Shown piece after piece: positions 54,343 to 64,000 of a stretch of 64,000 nucleotides of DNA. Numbering within the stretch: the first letter of the stretch is position 1; each line of letters begins with the position of its first letter. Position numbers and translations under genes: made by a program. Below the pieces are notes generated by a model that had not been told where the DNA came from, searched no databases, and saw only the letters and a list, made by a program, of their open reading frames with translations. The stretch covers positions 17,829-81,828 of the forward strand of contig NZ_PYWK01000006.1 of assembly GCF_003049645.1 (NCBI RefSeq), given 5' to 3'. The stretch comes from Metasolibacillus fluoroglycofenilyticus. GTDB taxonomy: Bacteria; Bacillota; Bacilli; Bacillales_A; Planococcaceae.

Positions 54343-55749
54343 ATGGATAAATTACAATGTGTTACTTTATTTATGACAAAGGATGCGTTTTTTTATAGCT
54401 ATAAAGAGCAAACAATATTAGAGAAAAGTCATGTGTTTTTAGAGAGCGGTCGTGGTGGGCGTTACTCGATTGCTGCATGGAATCCATTTGCAACGTTATA
54501 TGCAAAAGAGGACGGTTTACAAATTGAGGAGCGAAACGGTGCACGCTTTTTGCAGGGAGACCCATTAGTATTATTAGAGCAATACCTGCATGAGTACGAA
54601 ATAAAAAAAGAGGACGAGCTACCTGATTTTCAGGGCGGGGCAGTTGGCTTCGTATCGTATGATTATGCTCGTCAAATCGAGCGCTTGCCAACGATTGCAC
54701 TAGATGATTTGCAAGTGCCAGATATTTATTTTTATGTTTTTGAGCATTGGGCAGTGTTCGATGAAGAGACGAATCGTGTGACATTAATGAAGCGTCCTGA
54801 AAGTGAGATGGACTTGCAAGAGTGGGCACTTAAATGGCAGGAGGCCGCGGAGCAGGGCTTAGGCAAGCGTTTATTCCATGCTGAGAAGGCGGCTGAGGTA
54901 ACGAACGATGAAAGTGAGCTCTCTGTATCATTTTTAGGTGAGGAGTTTGAGCAAGCTGTGCGCAAAACACAGGAGTATATTGCACAGGGCGATGTATTTC
55001 AAGTGAATTTATCTGTGCGTCAGGCAAAGCCATTGCATGCAGCACCGATTGTTATGTATGAGGCGGTACGCTCATTTAACCCATCTCCGTATATGGCCTT
55101 TATTGCAGCACCAGAGTTTGCGGTTGTAAGCGGTTCACCAGAATTGTTAGTGAAGCGCAAGGGTACAGCGTTATCAACACGCCCTATTGCTGGAACGCGT
55201 CCACGTGGTCAGTCAGAGGAAGAGGACATTCGTCTAGCACACGAATTAATTGATAATGAAAAAGAGCGTGCAGAACATGTGATGCTCGTTGATTTAGAGC
55301 GCAATGATTTAGGGAAAGTTAGCCGCTATGGCACTGTAGAAGTGGACGAATTCATGGTGATTGAACGCTATTCACATGTGATGCATATCGTGTCCAATGT
55401 GCGCGGCGAAATAGCGGATAACAAGACCAGTGCTGATGTGATTCGCGCGATGTTCCCAGGAGGCACGATTACAGGGGCACCGAAGATTCGCACAATGGAG
55501 ATTATTGAAGAGCTTGAGCCAGTGCGCCGCGGCTTATATACAGGCTCAATTGGTTGGCTCGGCTTTAACGGAGATATGGAGCTAAATATCGTCATTCGCA
55601 CAGCTTATATTAAGAATGAAACGGCGTATATTCAAGCGGGTGCGGGCATCGTTATTGATTCCGTACCAGAAAATGAATATATCGAATCGCTTACGAAAGC
55701 GAAGGCGATGTGGCAAGCTAAAGGAATGGCTGAAGGGGTGTTAAAATGA
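54343..55749 (+). CDS. pabB: Aminodeoxychorismate synthase component I
   Basis: 468 residues. It converts chorismate with ammonia from PabA to 4-amino-4-deoxychorismate. The chorismate-binding core has the signatures [26 protein letters not shown] and [30 protein letters not shown] lies just before the ATG. It overlaps pabA by 4 bp. Anthranilate synthase component I is a close relative; the neighbouring pabA-pabC-folP-folB-folK settles it as PabB. Confidence 0.92.
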   Translation: MDKLQCVTLFMTKDAFFYSYKEQTILEKSHVFLESGRGGRYSIAAWNPFATLYAKEDGLQIEERNGARFLQGDPLVLLEQYLHEYEIKKEDELPDFQGGAVGFVSYDYARQIERLPTIALDDLQVPDIYFYVFEHWAVFDEETNRVTLMKRPESEMDLQEWALKWQEAAEQGLGKRLFHAEKAAEVTNDESELSVSFLGEEFEQAVRKTQEYIAQGDVFQVNLSVRQAKPLHAAPIVMYEAVRSFNPSPYMAFIAAPEFAVVSGSPELLVKRKGTALSTRPIAGTRPRGQSEEEDIRLAHELIDNEKERAEHVMLVDLERNDLGKVSRYGTVEVDEFMVIERYSHVMHIVSNVRGEIADNKTSADVIRAMFPGGTITGAPKIRTMEIIEELEPVRRGLYTGSIGWLGFNGDMELNIVIRTAYIKNETAYIQAGAGIVIDSVPENEYIESLTKAKAMWQAKGMAEGVLK

Positions 55750-56321
55750 TTTTAATGGTTGATAACTATGATTCATTTATTTATAACTTAGTGCAATATT
55801 TAGGTGAACTGGGAGAAGAGCTCATGGTTGTGCGTAATGATGTGATTACGCTTGCGGAAATTGAAGAACTTGCACCAAAAGTAATTGTTATTTCTCCGGG
55901 CCCTTGCACGCCAAATGAGGCGGGGGAGAGTTTGAATATTATTCGCCATTTCGCTGGAAAGATTCCGATTTTAGGTGTTTGTTTGGGGCATCAAGCGATT
56001 GCGCAGGCTTTTGGAGGCAATGTTATTCGTGCAGAGCGCCTAATGCATGGCAAAACATCACCTGTTTATCATAGCGGTGTAGGTTTGCATCGTAAAAATG
56101 CCAATCCTTTTGCGGCGACACGTTACCATTCACTAATCGTAGAAAAGCATTCATTGCCAGATTGTCTTGAGGTAACATCGTGGACAGAGGAAGGCGAAAT
56201 CATGGGCTTGCGTCATAAGGAGCTTGCGGTGGAAGGTGTGCAATATCACCCAGAATCAATTATGACAGAGGATGGTAAGCAGCTACTCAAACAATTTTTA
56301 GAACTGTACTGCAAGGAGTGA
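55746..56321 (+). CDS. pabA: Glutamine amidotransferase, aminodeoxychorismate synthase component II
   Basis: 191 residues, class I amidotransferase. The nucleophile Cys is in [15 protein letters not shown] near residue 80 and His/Glu are in GVQYHPES near residue 172. In Bacillus this subunit can also serve anthranilate synthase (TrpG). It overlaps pabB by 4 bp (ATGA) and lies 6 bp from pabC. Confidence 0.95.
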   Translation: MILMVDNYDSFIYNLVQYLGELGEELMVVRNDVITLAEIEELAPKVIVISPGPCTPNEAGESLNIIRHFAGKIPILGVCLGHQAIAQAFGGNVIRAERLMHGKTSPVYHSGVGLHRKNANPFAATRYHSLIVEKHSLPDCLEVTSWTEEGEIMGLRHKELAVEGVQYHPESIMTEDGKQLLKQFLELYCKE

Positions 56322-56327
56322 GGTCGT

Positions 56328-57179
56328 ATGATTTGCTGGATGAATGGTCAATATATAGGGGCAAATGAGCTGATGATATCGCCATTTGACCACGGTTTTT
56401 TATATGGCTTAGGCTTTTTTGAAACAATGCGTACATATCAAGATGTGCCCGTATTTTTGCAGGATCATTTCCATCGTTTGACTGAATCTTTGAATATGTA
56501 CCGTATTTATATGCCGTACACACTAAACGATATAGCGGAAGTGATGCATCGTTTAAATGAGTTAAATGGCGGGGGTGATGGTTATTTTCGCATAAATGTA
56601 TCTGCTGGCGTACATGATTTAGGTCTTGCTACTGCTGACTATCCACAACCAACTGTAATTATTTTTCGAAAGCCCCTTGTGCTGCCTGAGCGTGGGACAG
56701 AGAAGCAAGCTGTCTTATTAAAAACGGTGCGCAATAAGCCGGAAACCGAAGTGCGCTCGAAAAGTCATCATTTTGGCAACAATGTATTAGCGCGTATGGA
56801 ACTGCCAAACTTATCTAGCTATGAAGGTGTTTTTTTAACAGAGGAAGGTTATGTTGCGGAAGGGATTACCTCAAATATTTTTTGGGCTAAGCATGGTGTG
56901 CTTTATACACCAGCTTTAGCTACGGGCATATTGCCGGGCATTACACGTAAAATCATCATGACGCTTGCAAAGGCGCAAGGGTATGAAGTGCGTGAAGGCC
57001 TATATGACCGCTATGATATACAAGAGGCACATGAATGCTTTGTAACAAACTCGATACAGGAGCTTGTTCCAATTTCATCGCTTGAGCATAAATCCTTTGC
57101 GGGGGCGGAAGGGGCTATTTATCAGCGCCTACACCAATCGTATATAGCGGAAATTCGGGATATTATTAAAGGGAGATAA
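56328..57179 (+). CDS. pabC: Aminodeoxychorismate lyase
   Basis: 283 residues, class IV PLP aminotransferase fold. It releases pyruvate from aminodeoxychorismate to give p-aminobenzoate. Visible motifs: DHGFLYGLGFFETMRTY, the segment EVRSKSHHFGNNVLARME with the probable PLP Lys, VAEGITSNIFW and ATGILPGITRKIIM. GGAGTGAGG at the pabA end serves as ribosome binding site. folP starts three bases after its stop codon. Confidence 0.93.
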   Translation: MICWMNGQYIGANELMISPFDHGFLYGLGFFETMRTYQDVPVFLQDHFHRLTESLNMYRIYMPYTLNDIAEVMHRLNELNGGGDGYFRINVSAGVHDLGLATADYPQPTVIIFRKPLVLPERGTEKQAVLLKTVRNKPETEVRSKSHHFGNNVLARMELPNLSSYEGVFLTEEGYVAEGITSNIFWAKHGVLYTPALATGILPGITRKIIMTLAKAQGYEVREGLYDRYDIQEAHECFVTNSIQELVPISSLEHKSFAGAEGAIYQRLHQSYIAEIRDIIKGR

Positions 57180-57182
57180 ACA

Positions 57183-58034
57183 ATGCTAGAACATTATAAA
57201 ACGCCGCTTGTATTAAACGGCATTCCACTAGATTTTCAAAAGGAAACAGTTATTATGGGTATTTTAAATGTGACGCCTGACTCGTTTTCTGACGGAGGTA
57301 AATATGATTCAATTGATGCGGCTATTACACAAGCGAAGCGCATGGTAGCAGAAGGTGCAAAAATTATAGATATCGGTGGAGAATCTACAAGGCCGGGGCA
57401 TATACCTGTTTCTGAGCAAGAGGAGCTTGAGCGCATTCTCCCAATTATTCGCGCACTAGCGAGTGAGGTGCCGGCAATTATTTCTGTCGATACTTATAAG
57501 GCGAATGTGGCGCGTGCGGCAATTGAAGCGGGTGCGCATATTATTAACGATATTTGGGGTGCGAAAAAAGAGCCTAAAATCGCACAAGTTGCTGCTGAAT
57601 TAGGTGTACCTATTATTTTAATGCACAATCGGCAAGATGAGGATTACGTCGATTATTGGGCGGATTTTAAAAAAGATATGCAGGAAAGCATTGGTATTGC
57701 AAGACAGGCAGGGGTGCCGGATGCCCATATTATGCTAGACCCAGGCATCGGCTTTGTGAAAAATTTACAGCAAAGTATTGAGACGATGCAGCGCTTAGAC
57801 GAGCTAGTAGCGTTTGGTTACCCGGTGCTTTTAGCGACATCTCGCAAGCGGATGATTGGCACAATACTTAATCTACCTGTTGATGAGCGTGTTGAGGGAA
57901 CTGCTGCAACCTGTGCATTTGGCGTGCAAAAGGGCTGCCATTTAATGCGTGTACATGATGTGAAGGAAGTAGCTCGCACAGTGAAAGTGATGGACGCATT
58001 AGTAGGCAAGTTCGAAGTGAAGGGGGAGTTGTAA
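57183..58034 (+). CDS. folP: Dihydropteroate synthase
   Basis: 283 residues, TIM-barrel target of sulfonamides. Signature MGILNVTPDSFSDGGKY near residue 26 and IIDIGGESTRPG near residue 61, then LDPGIGFVKN. It joins p-aminobenzoate to the pterin pyrophosphate. AAAGGGAG precedes the ATG. Its stop overlaps the folB start (TAATG), so they are coupled. Confidence 0.95.
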   Translation: MLEHYKTPLVLNGIPLDFQKETVIMGILNVTPDSFSDGGKYDSIDAAITQAKRMVAEGAKIIDIGGESTRPGHIPVSEQEELERILPIIRALASEVPAIISVDTYKANVARAAIEAGAHIINDIWGAKKEPKIAQVAAELGVPIILMHNRQDEDYVDYWADFKKDMQESIGIARQAGVPDAHIMLDPGIGFVKNLQQSIETMQRLDELVAFGYPVLLATSRKRMIGTILNLPVDERVEGTAATCAFGVQKGCHLMRVHDVKEVARTVKVMDALVGKFEVKGEL

Positions 58035-58405
58035 TGGATTATATACATTTACGTGATATGCAATTTTTCGGCTATCACGGTGTTTTAAAGGAAGAAAATG
58101 TGCTTGGTCAACGTTTTCGTGCCTCGGTTTCCCTTGCTGTCGATATACAACAGGCTGGGCAAACGGATGATTTGGAAAATACAGTGAGCTATGTTGGTGT
58201 TTACGATATTTGCCAGGAAATACTTGAGGGTAAGCCGTTTCAACTGATAGAAGCGGTGGCAGAAACCGTAGCAACAACTATTTTGCAACGTTATAAGGGG
58301 CAAATTTTCGGGTGTCGTGTGGAAATCATTAAGCCAGACCCCCCAATTCCGGGTCATTATAAAGAAGTAGCTGTTGAAATTGTGCGAGGTAAATTTTATG
58401 AATGA
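58034..58405 (+). CDS. folB: Dihydroneopterin aldolase
   Basis: 123 residues. Start MDYIHLRDMQFFGYHGVLKE with the FYGYHG-like active-site motif; the catalytic Lys is in EIIKPDPPIPGHY near residue 100. It cleaves dihydroneopterin to hydroxymethyldihydropterin and glycolaldehyde. It overlaps folP by one base and folK by 8 bp. Confidence 0.94.
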   Translation: MDYIHLRDMQFFGYHGVLKEENVLGQRFRASVSLAVDIQQAGQTDDLENTVSYVGVYDICQEILEGKPFQLIEAVAETVATTILQRYKGQIFGCRVEIIKPDPPIPGHYKEVAVEIVRGKFYE

Positions 58406-58886
58406 TGTATTTTTATCAATCGGCACAAATATCGGTGAGCGAGAAGCAAATTTACAACAGGCTGTGCAATTATTGCAGGCACAAGTTGAAGTAGTAAAAG
58501 TTTCATCGATTTACGAAACGGCACCTGTCGGCTATACAGACCAGCCGTCCTTCTTAAATATTGCTGTACATGTCAGAACAACGCGCAGTGCTACGGAGAT
58601 GCTTGCCCTATGCCAAGCGATAGAGAACGAGCTTGGTCGAGTGCGTGATATTCGCTGGGGACCTCGCATTATAGACCTCGATATTTTACTTTTTAATCAG
58701 GAAATAATTGCGACTGAACACTTGCTTGTGCCGCATCCACGTATGTATGAACGTGCATTTGTTGTCGTGCCTTTAGTCGAAATTAGCAAAAGTTTTGAAA
58801 GTGAGCAAATGGCGCTAGCCCGTGATACACTAGACAAGTTAGATTTACAACAAGAAGGTATTATATTGTGGAAAGAATTTGAATAA
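58398..58886 (+). CDS. folK: HPPK, hydroxymethyldihydropterin pyrophosphokinase
   Basis: 162 residues. MNDVFLSIGTNIGEREANL at the start, the HPPK signature RWGPRIIDLDILLF near residue 92 and VPHPRMYERAFVVVPL near 115. It activates the pterin for FolP. The start at 58398 follows GAGGTAAATTTT inside folB; a TTG at 58374 is upstream and unlikely. The yazB gene that follows folK in B. subtilis is absent. Confidence 0.94.
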   Translation: MNDVFLSIGTNIGEREANLQQAVQLLQAQVEVVKVSSIYETAPVGYTDQPSFLNIAVHVRTTRSATEMLALCQAIENELGRVRDIRWGPRIIDLDILLFNQEIIATEHLLVPHPRMYERAFVVVPLVEISKSFESEQMALARDTLDKLDLQQEGIILWKEFE

Positions 58887-58892
58887 AATGGG

Positions 58893-58931
58893 GCGTCCTC
58901 AAAGCTAGCAACTGCACAGATTTGAGGATGC
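58893..58931 (+). terminator. Weak terminator-like hairpin after folK
   Basis: GCGTCCTCAAA (58893-58903) pairs with TTTGAGGATGC (58921-58931), without a T run. The sequence to about 59020 resembles the right part of family A and appears to be a degenerate copy. Confidence 0.55.
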
Positions 58932-59106
58932 AACGAGCTTGATGGTGCTTTTCCTAAGTGGAAAATTGAGATTTTCCCTCTGATGCGCTACCAAAACAAA
59001 ATTGCCTTTCTGACAACTTCTAGCGATTTAGTGAAGGGGGCTTGCCCGTAGATACCTTTGCACCTGAAAGAAAGAGCTTAAAGTATAAAAAGGGAGGATA
59101 CTCAAA

Positions 59107-60123
59107 GTGAATATTGCACAGCAAAAGCCATTTCAAATTGCAGACATCGTTATGGAAAATCGCGTCGTATTAGCCCCGATGGCTGGAATTTGCAACTCGG
59201 CTTTCCGTTTGACGGTAAAGGAGTTTGGTGCAGGTTTAGTTTACGCCGAAATGATTAGCGATAAAGGTATTGTTCAACGCAATGCCAAAACATTGGGCAT
59301 GCTTTATATTGATGAGCGTGAAAATCCATTATCATTACAAATTTTTGGCGGGGACAAAGAAACGTTAGTAGAAGCGGCAAAATATGTAGAAGAAAATACA
59401 ACAGCAGATATTATCGACATTAATATGGGCTGTCCTGTTAATAAAATTATTAAATGTGAAGCGGGCGCACGTTTATTATTAGACCCGAACAAAGTATATG
59501 AAATGGTCGCAGCTGTTGTCGATGCAGTAAAAAAGCCTGTCTCGGTAAAAATGCGCATTGGCTGGGATGAACAGCATATATTGGCGGTTGAAAATGCACA
59601 GGCGATAGAACGTGCAGGTGCATCCGCAGTAGCTGTCCACGGTCGCACGCGTGTGCAAATGTATGAGGGCAAGGCAAACTGGGACATTATTCGTGACGTC
59701 AAGCAAAGCGTCAACATCCCTGTACTTGGCAATGGTGATGTCGAAACACCACAAGATGCCAAGCGCATGCTTGAAACAACTGGTGTAGACGCCGTAATGA
59801 TTGGACGAGCGGCATTAGGCAACCCATGGATGATTTACCGTACGGTACAGTATTTAGAAACAGGCGAACTAAAGGATGAGCCATCGATTCGTGAAAAAAT
59901 GGATGTATGTTTACTACACTTCGAACGTTTAATGCAACTAAAAGGTGAAAGAGTCGCCGTGCGTGAAATGCGCAGCCATGCTTCATGGTACTTAAAGGGT
60001 ATTCGTGGCAACGGTAAAATCCGTAACGCCGTTAACCAAGTGGAAACGAAGGAAGAGCTATATATGCTACTAAACGGCGTCGCAGCCGACTATGAAACAC
60101 AAGAAAAATCGGCTTCCCTATAA
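59107..60123 (+). CDS. dusB: tRNA-dihydrouridine synthase DusB
   Basis: 338 residues, GTG start with GGGAGG upstream. FMN-dependent TIM-barrel enzyme that reduces uridine in the tRNA D-loop. Visible: LAPMAGICNSAFR, the catalytic Cys in DINMGCPVNKI near residue 103, SVKMRIGWDE, VHGRTRVQMYEGKANW and NGDVETPQDAKRML. It is the yacF position of B. subtilis, between folK and lysS. A terminator overlaps its end. Confidence 0.94.
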   Translation: MNIAQQKPFQIADIVMENRVVLAPMAGICNSAFRLTVKEFGAGLVYAEMISDKGIVQRNAKTLGMLYIDERENPLSLQIFGGDKETLVEAAKYVEENTTADIIDINMGCPVNKIIKCEAGARLLLDPNKVYEMVAAVVDAVKKPVSVKMRIGWDEQHILAVENAQAIERAGASAVAVHGRTRVQMYEGKANWDIIRDVKQSVNIPVLGNGDVETPQDAKRMLETTGVDAVMIGRAALGNPWMIYRTVQYLETGELKDEPSIREKMDVCLLHFERLMQLKGERVAVREMRSHASWYLKGIRGNGKIRNAVNQVETKEELYMLLNGVAADYETQEKSASL

Positions 60124-60146
60124 ATCTAATGGGAAGGCCGATTTTC
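60105..60146 (+). terminator. Terminator of dusB, overlapping its stop codon
   Basis: AAAATCGGCTTCCC (60105-60118) pairs with GGGAAGgCCGATTTT (60131-60145). The stem has A/T runs on both sides, so it may also end leftward transcription of the remnant beyond. Confidence 0.85.
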
Positions 60147-60320
60147 GTCTTTCATACTAAAGAGGGTAGAAGCCCAATTCGCCGATAGGACAAGGAAAAT
60201 GCCAATTAATAAGAGTGAACCTCCGACTAGAACAGCAAAAATCACCAAAAGTCCCCCCTGATAGCCAAACTAATGGGACTTTCTCAAAATGTTCATCTAC
60301 AAAAATTGCAAAAAAGATGA
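60126..60320 (-). pseudogene. Small membrane protein gene broken at a C6 run
   Basis: Minus-strand frame HFEKVPLVWLSGG reaches a run of six C (about 60256-60261 on +). After a one-base shift the reading becomes LLVIFAVLVGGSLLLIGIFL and VLSANWASTLFSMKDENRP to a stop at 60126, a convincing membrane helix. No start codon with a ribosome binding site is clear. Either a decayed gene or a homopolymer sequencing error. Confidence 0.4.
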
Positions 60321-60350
60321 ATCCCCTCTCGAAATTGTGTACAATAATAA

Positions 60351-61886
<1,536 letters not shown>

Positions 61887-61894
61887 AACAATAA

Positions 61895-61945
61895 CGGCTA
61901 TCTGGAAGTAGCGTGCTTGCCTACTTCTTTAGATAGCTTTTTTTT
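61895..61945 (+). terminator. Terminator of lysS
   Basis: CGGCTATCTGGAAGTAG (61895-61911) pairs with CTACTTCTTTAGATAGCT, followed by eight or more T. Confidence 0.9.
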
Positions 61946-62053
61946 ATGTAGACATATTTATTGAAATATTTAGCTGAATACACAGTAGAAAAGAACTGTT
62001 ATTTGCTAAAATTATACTAAATTTGAAGTTTTAATAATGGGGGAGGGGAAGGA

Positions 62054-63037
62054 ATGAAGTGGCTATCAATTATGACAGTAATATGTACGTTACTAATAAT
62101 AATCGGTTGTGCAGAATTTTCGGAAGAAGAACAAGTGCTAGATAATCTAGCTGTTACAGAAGGAAGTGTCATTGATGTGGCTGCCACAAGCGATGAGACC
62201 CTAGCAAACGGCTGTTTAATGGGAGAAGTTTATATAGTATCCGAGGATACTTGTACATTGCCTTTGAATTGCAATAATGATGCTTCTTGCGTGGCACGTG
62301 GGGATGAGCTTGTCAAAATGCTTGAAGAAGAGTACGGCTCGTTAATAGCAGAAGAATCGGTATCAACAGATTTAGAAGGCATTTACGAACTTTATGTATA
62401 TGAAATTGATAACGAAGAGGAAATGATTCTGACGGATGATGACGTGACAGATGAGGATATGAATTATCATGCGGAGTTATGGTTTGATTTTGCGTGGCTA
62501 ATACCCGAGACAGAGCGCCAGGGAATTAATCAATTTATTGTGTTTGAAAGTGGCGATACATTGGCCTATGTGCAGCAACATGATGATAGTGGTCAATATT
62601 GGACGCTTGGTATGAATGAGGAAAATATTGAGTTGGCATCCGAAACGATGATTACCTATTTACACGAATATGCGCACTATTTATCATTGAAAGATGGCGA
62701 ACAAAATATGGGGGTAGAACTAGATGCTTGCGAGAATGTTTTAATTGAGGGCGAGGGTTGCTTTTATGAAGATGCGTATTTGGTCTCTTTTTATAAGCAA
62801 TTTTGGAACCCCTCAAGTGAAGATATAGATGATTATGTATCGGATTATGCAACAAGCTCTGTTTCAGAGGACTTTGCAGAATCCTTTGCACATTTTGTGT
62901 TAACAACAAGACCAGTTGAGTTAGCTACTATAGTAGATGAAAAAGTTGAGTTCTTTTATGACTGGCCTTATTTTGTAGAGTTACGTGCGCATATTTTAAC
63001 TCGAGTAGCAACGTGGTTAGTGCGTGCTGTAGAATGA
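62054..63037 (+). CDS. Lipoprotein with HExxH zinc-metallopeptidase motif
   Basis: 327 residues. A lipobox LLIIIGC places a lipidated Cys at about residue 19. A long acidic N-terminal part has several Cys (NGCLMGEVYIV, CTLPLNCNNDASC). The motif TYLHEYAHYLSL near residue 205 is a zincin HExxH; SEDFAESFAHFVLTT near residue 275 could give a third ligand. An extracellular, membrane-anchored protease is predicted. The family is not one I can name. A GGGGGAGGGGAAGG ribosome binding site precedes the ATG. It is monocistronic and sits between lysS and the rRNA operon. Confidence 0.7.
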   Translation: MKWLSIMTVICTLLIIIGCAEFSEEEQVLDNLAVTEGSVIDVAATSDETLANGCLMGEVYIVSEDTCTLPLNCNNDASCVARGDELVKMLEEEYGSLIAEESVSTDLEGIYELYVYEIDNEEEMILTDDDVTDEDMNYHAELWFDFAWLIPETERQGINQFIVFESGDTLAYVQQHDDSGQYWTLGMNEENIELASETMITYLHEYAHYLSLKDGEQNMGVELDACENVLIEGEGCFYEDAYLVSFYKQFWNPSSEDIDDYVSDYATSSVSEDFAESFAHFVLTTRPVELATIVDEKVEFFYDWPYFVELRAHILTRVATWLVRAVE

Positions 63038-63225
63038 TTCTAGTTTTTTGCATTTTATGTGTTTAAATAAAGAGAAATAGAGTATAATTTTCTAGTCTTT
63101 TATTTTTTGTGCCAAAGTTAAATTGTAGGACACTGAAAATTTCTACCTTTAATCTGCTCGAGAAAGATGTAGACAAGAGTTAGCGGAGACGTAGTATAAG
63201 AAGAAAGTTTTAGTGGGGGTCTATA

Positions 63226-63498
63226 ATGAATTATAGAATTATGAATAAACAAGTATTTGAGCAGGCGCAGCTTCGTTCTGTAGCGGATGTGGTATTCACA
63301 GAAGAAGAGCTAGAGAATGGCATGAAGCTAGCCACTTCTAAGAAAGATCCAACACTGACTTTATCTTTAGTGGATATAGATGGGCATAAGAAGTTTGATG
63401 TTCGTTGGGATGATTCGTCGGAGATTTTCAATGGCTGGTATTCTGCGTGGGATAATTTTTTATGGTGTTTAAATATTGTTGAAGGTCAAGGCGAGTAA
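63226..63498 (+). CDS. Hypothetical protein
   Basis: 90 residues, acidic, no signal peptide or membrane helix. FTEEELENGMKLATSKKD and a Trp-rich end (WDDSSEIFNGWYSAWDNFLW) are the only notable features. TGGGGG lies about eight bases before the ATG. No family recognised. The 63038-63225 spacer shows nothing recognised. Confidence 0.5.
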   Translation: MNYRIMNKQVFEQAQLRSVADVVFTEEELENGMKLATSKKDPTLTLSLVDIDGHKKFDVRWDDSSEIFNGWYSAWDNFLWCLNIVEGQGE

Positions 63499-63646
63499 TA
63501 TTTGCAAGTGATAAAATAGGAATCTAAGTATAATAGAGGCTAAGATTCCTGTTTTGATTTGTTACGTGAATACTAGCGTTTAAAATGACTAATATTATTA
63601 AGCGGTGCTTTTTCGGTTAAAGCATAGATAAAATTATAAAAAACAC

Positions 63647-63676
63647 TTGCACGAAATATTTTTTATGTGTTATAGT
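63647..63676 (+). promoter_or_regulatory. rRNA operon promoter P1
   Basis: TTGCAC at 63647-63652, 18-bp spacer and TATAGT at 63671-63676. Confidence 0.7.
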
Positions 63677-63747
63677 ATTAAACGTCGCCGAAAGAGGCGA
63701 TGGAACATTCAATGAAAAACACAACAAATAAAAATTGTTATAAAGTG

Positions 63748-63776
63748 TTGACATATGAAAGTGTCGGTGGTAAGAT
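63748..63776 (+). promoter_or_regulatory. rRNA operon promoter P2
   Basis: TTGACA at 63748-63753, 17-bp spacer and TAAGAT at 63771-63776. The tandem P1/P2 arrangement is that of Bacillus rrn operons. The leader then contains CCTTGAAAACTGAACAAG (about 63815-63832), a sequence typical of rRNA leaders and spacers in this group. Confidence 0.8.
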
Positions 63777-63964
63777 ATAAAAGTTGTTGTCGAAAATGCG
63801 GCGCAATTTCATGAACCTTGAAAACTGAACAAGCAAAACGTTAATGAATAAAGTTTCATTGAATAGATGAAATACAATTTTGGACATCGAATGAAGATGC
63901 CAGCAAATGTTTTAATGTATCGAAAGCGAAGCGACAGATACAAATTTGAGCTTACTCAAATTCT

Positions 63965-64000
63965 TTTTATGGAGAGTTTGATCCTGGCTCAGGACGAACG
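63965..64000 (+). rRNA. 16S ribosomal RNA, 5' end only
   Basis: The last bases, GGAGAGTTTGATCCTGGCTC and AGGACGAACG, are the universal 16S start (helix 1 and beyond). The exact 5' end at about 63965 is set by analogy with B. subtilis. The gene runs off the window. Confidence 0.95.

Noticed and set aside
54371..54829. 152-codon minus-strand frame within pabB
   Set aside because: Antisense shadow of pabB; His/Leu-rich composition typical of reverse-strand frames.
59304..59822. 172-codon minus-strand frame within dusB
   Set aside because: Antisense to a well-conserved gene and of Ser/Thr-rich shadow composition.

Overview
The window is a chromosomal segment of a low-GC, endospore-forming Bacillota. 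Core gene order closely follows the oriC-proximal part of the Bacillus subtilis chromosome: veg, sspF, ispE, purR, ridA, spoVG, glmU, prs, pth, fin, mfd, spoVT, spoVB/MurJ-like, mazG, rqcP, yabP, yabQ, divIC, yabR, spoIIE, tilS, hpt, ftsH, coaX, hslO, PpiC-type foldase, cysK, pab/fol operon, dusB, lysS, then the 5' end of a 16S rRNA gene. Sporulation genes and sigma-G, sigma-H and sigma-E-like promoters indicate a spore former. Protein flavour suggests a Lysinibacillus/Solibacillus-type member of Caryophanaceae (inference).

Layout: 1-7.2 kb is core (veg to prs). 7.2-18.9 kb is an accessory island in the prs-pth interval, where B. subtilis has ctc; no ctc-like gene is visible here. It holds an AlbA_2-type regulator, an MFS transporter, a small secreted protein, a complete comQXPA quorum-sensing locus (with a 53-residue comX), and cassettes of small unknown genes. 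18.9-29.5 kb is core again (pth to rqcP and a CWC protein). 29.5-33.9 kb is a second insertion: an ABC exporter with a divergent TetR regulator, a pentapeptide-repeat gene and a frameshifted EAL-domain gene. 33.9-46.2 kb is core (yabP to PpiC). 46.3-53.1 kb is an oligopeptide ABC transporter operon inserted between the foldase and cysK. 53.2-61.9 kb carries cysK, the p-aminobenzoate/folate operon, dusB and lysS. 62-63.5 kb has a lipoprotein metallopeptidase and a small unknown gene, followed by tandem rRNA promoters.

Main discovery: three near-identical 40-45 bp palindromes lie only in the comQXPA island (11241-11285, 16205-16249, 18801-18843). Each contains two facing sequences close to the known ComA box (TTGCGG-N4-CCGCAA). 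In each copy the outer CAATTG supplies the start of a leftward -35 (TTGTTT), followed at 17-18 bp by a good -10. The palindromes lie between comQ and a divergent secreted-protein gene, upstream of a three-gene cassette of unknown function, and upstream of a small membrane-protein operon. This looks like a compact, self-contained quorum-sensing regulon with undescribed outputs.

Non-coding content is rich. Two dispersed repeat families occur, a ~205 bp element with a terminator-like hairpin (family A) and a ~155 bp structured element (family B). There is also a structured RNA resembling IscB/TnpB-associated omega RNA or HEARO RNA after veg, a second such remnant before mfd, a highly structured oppA-oppB spacer, and several gene remnants.
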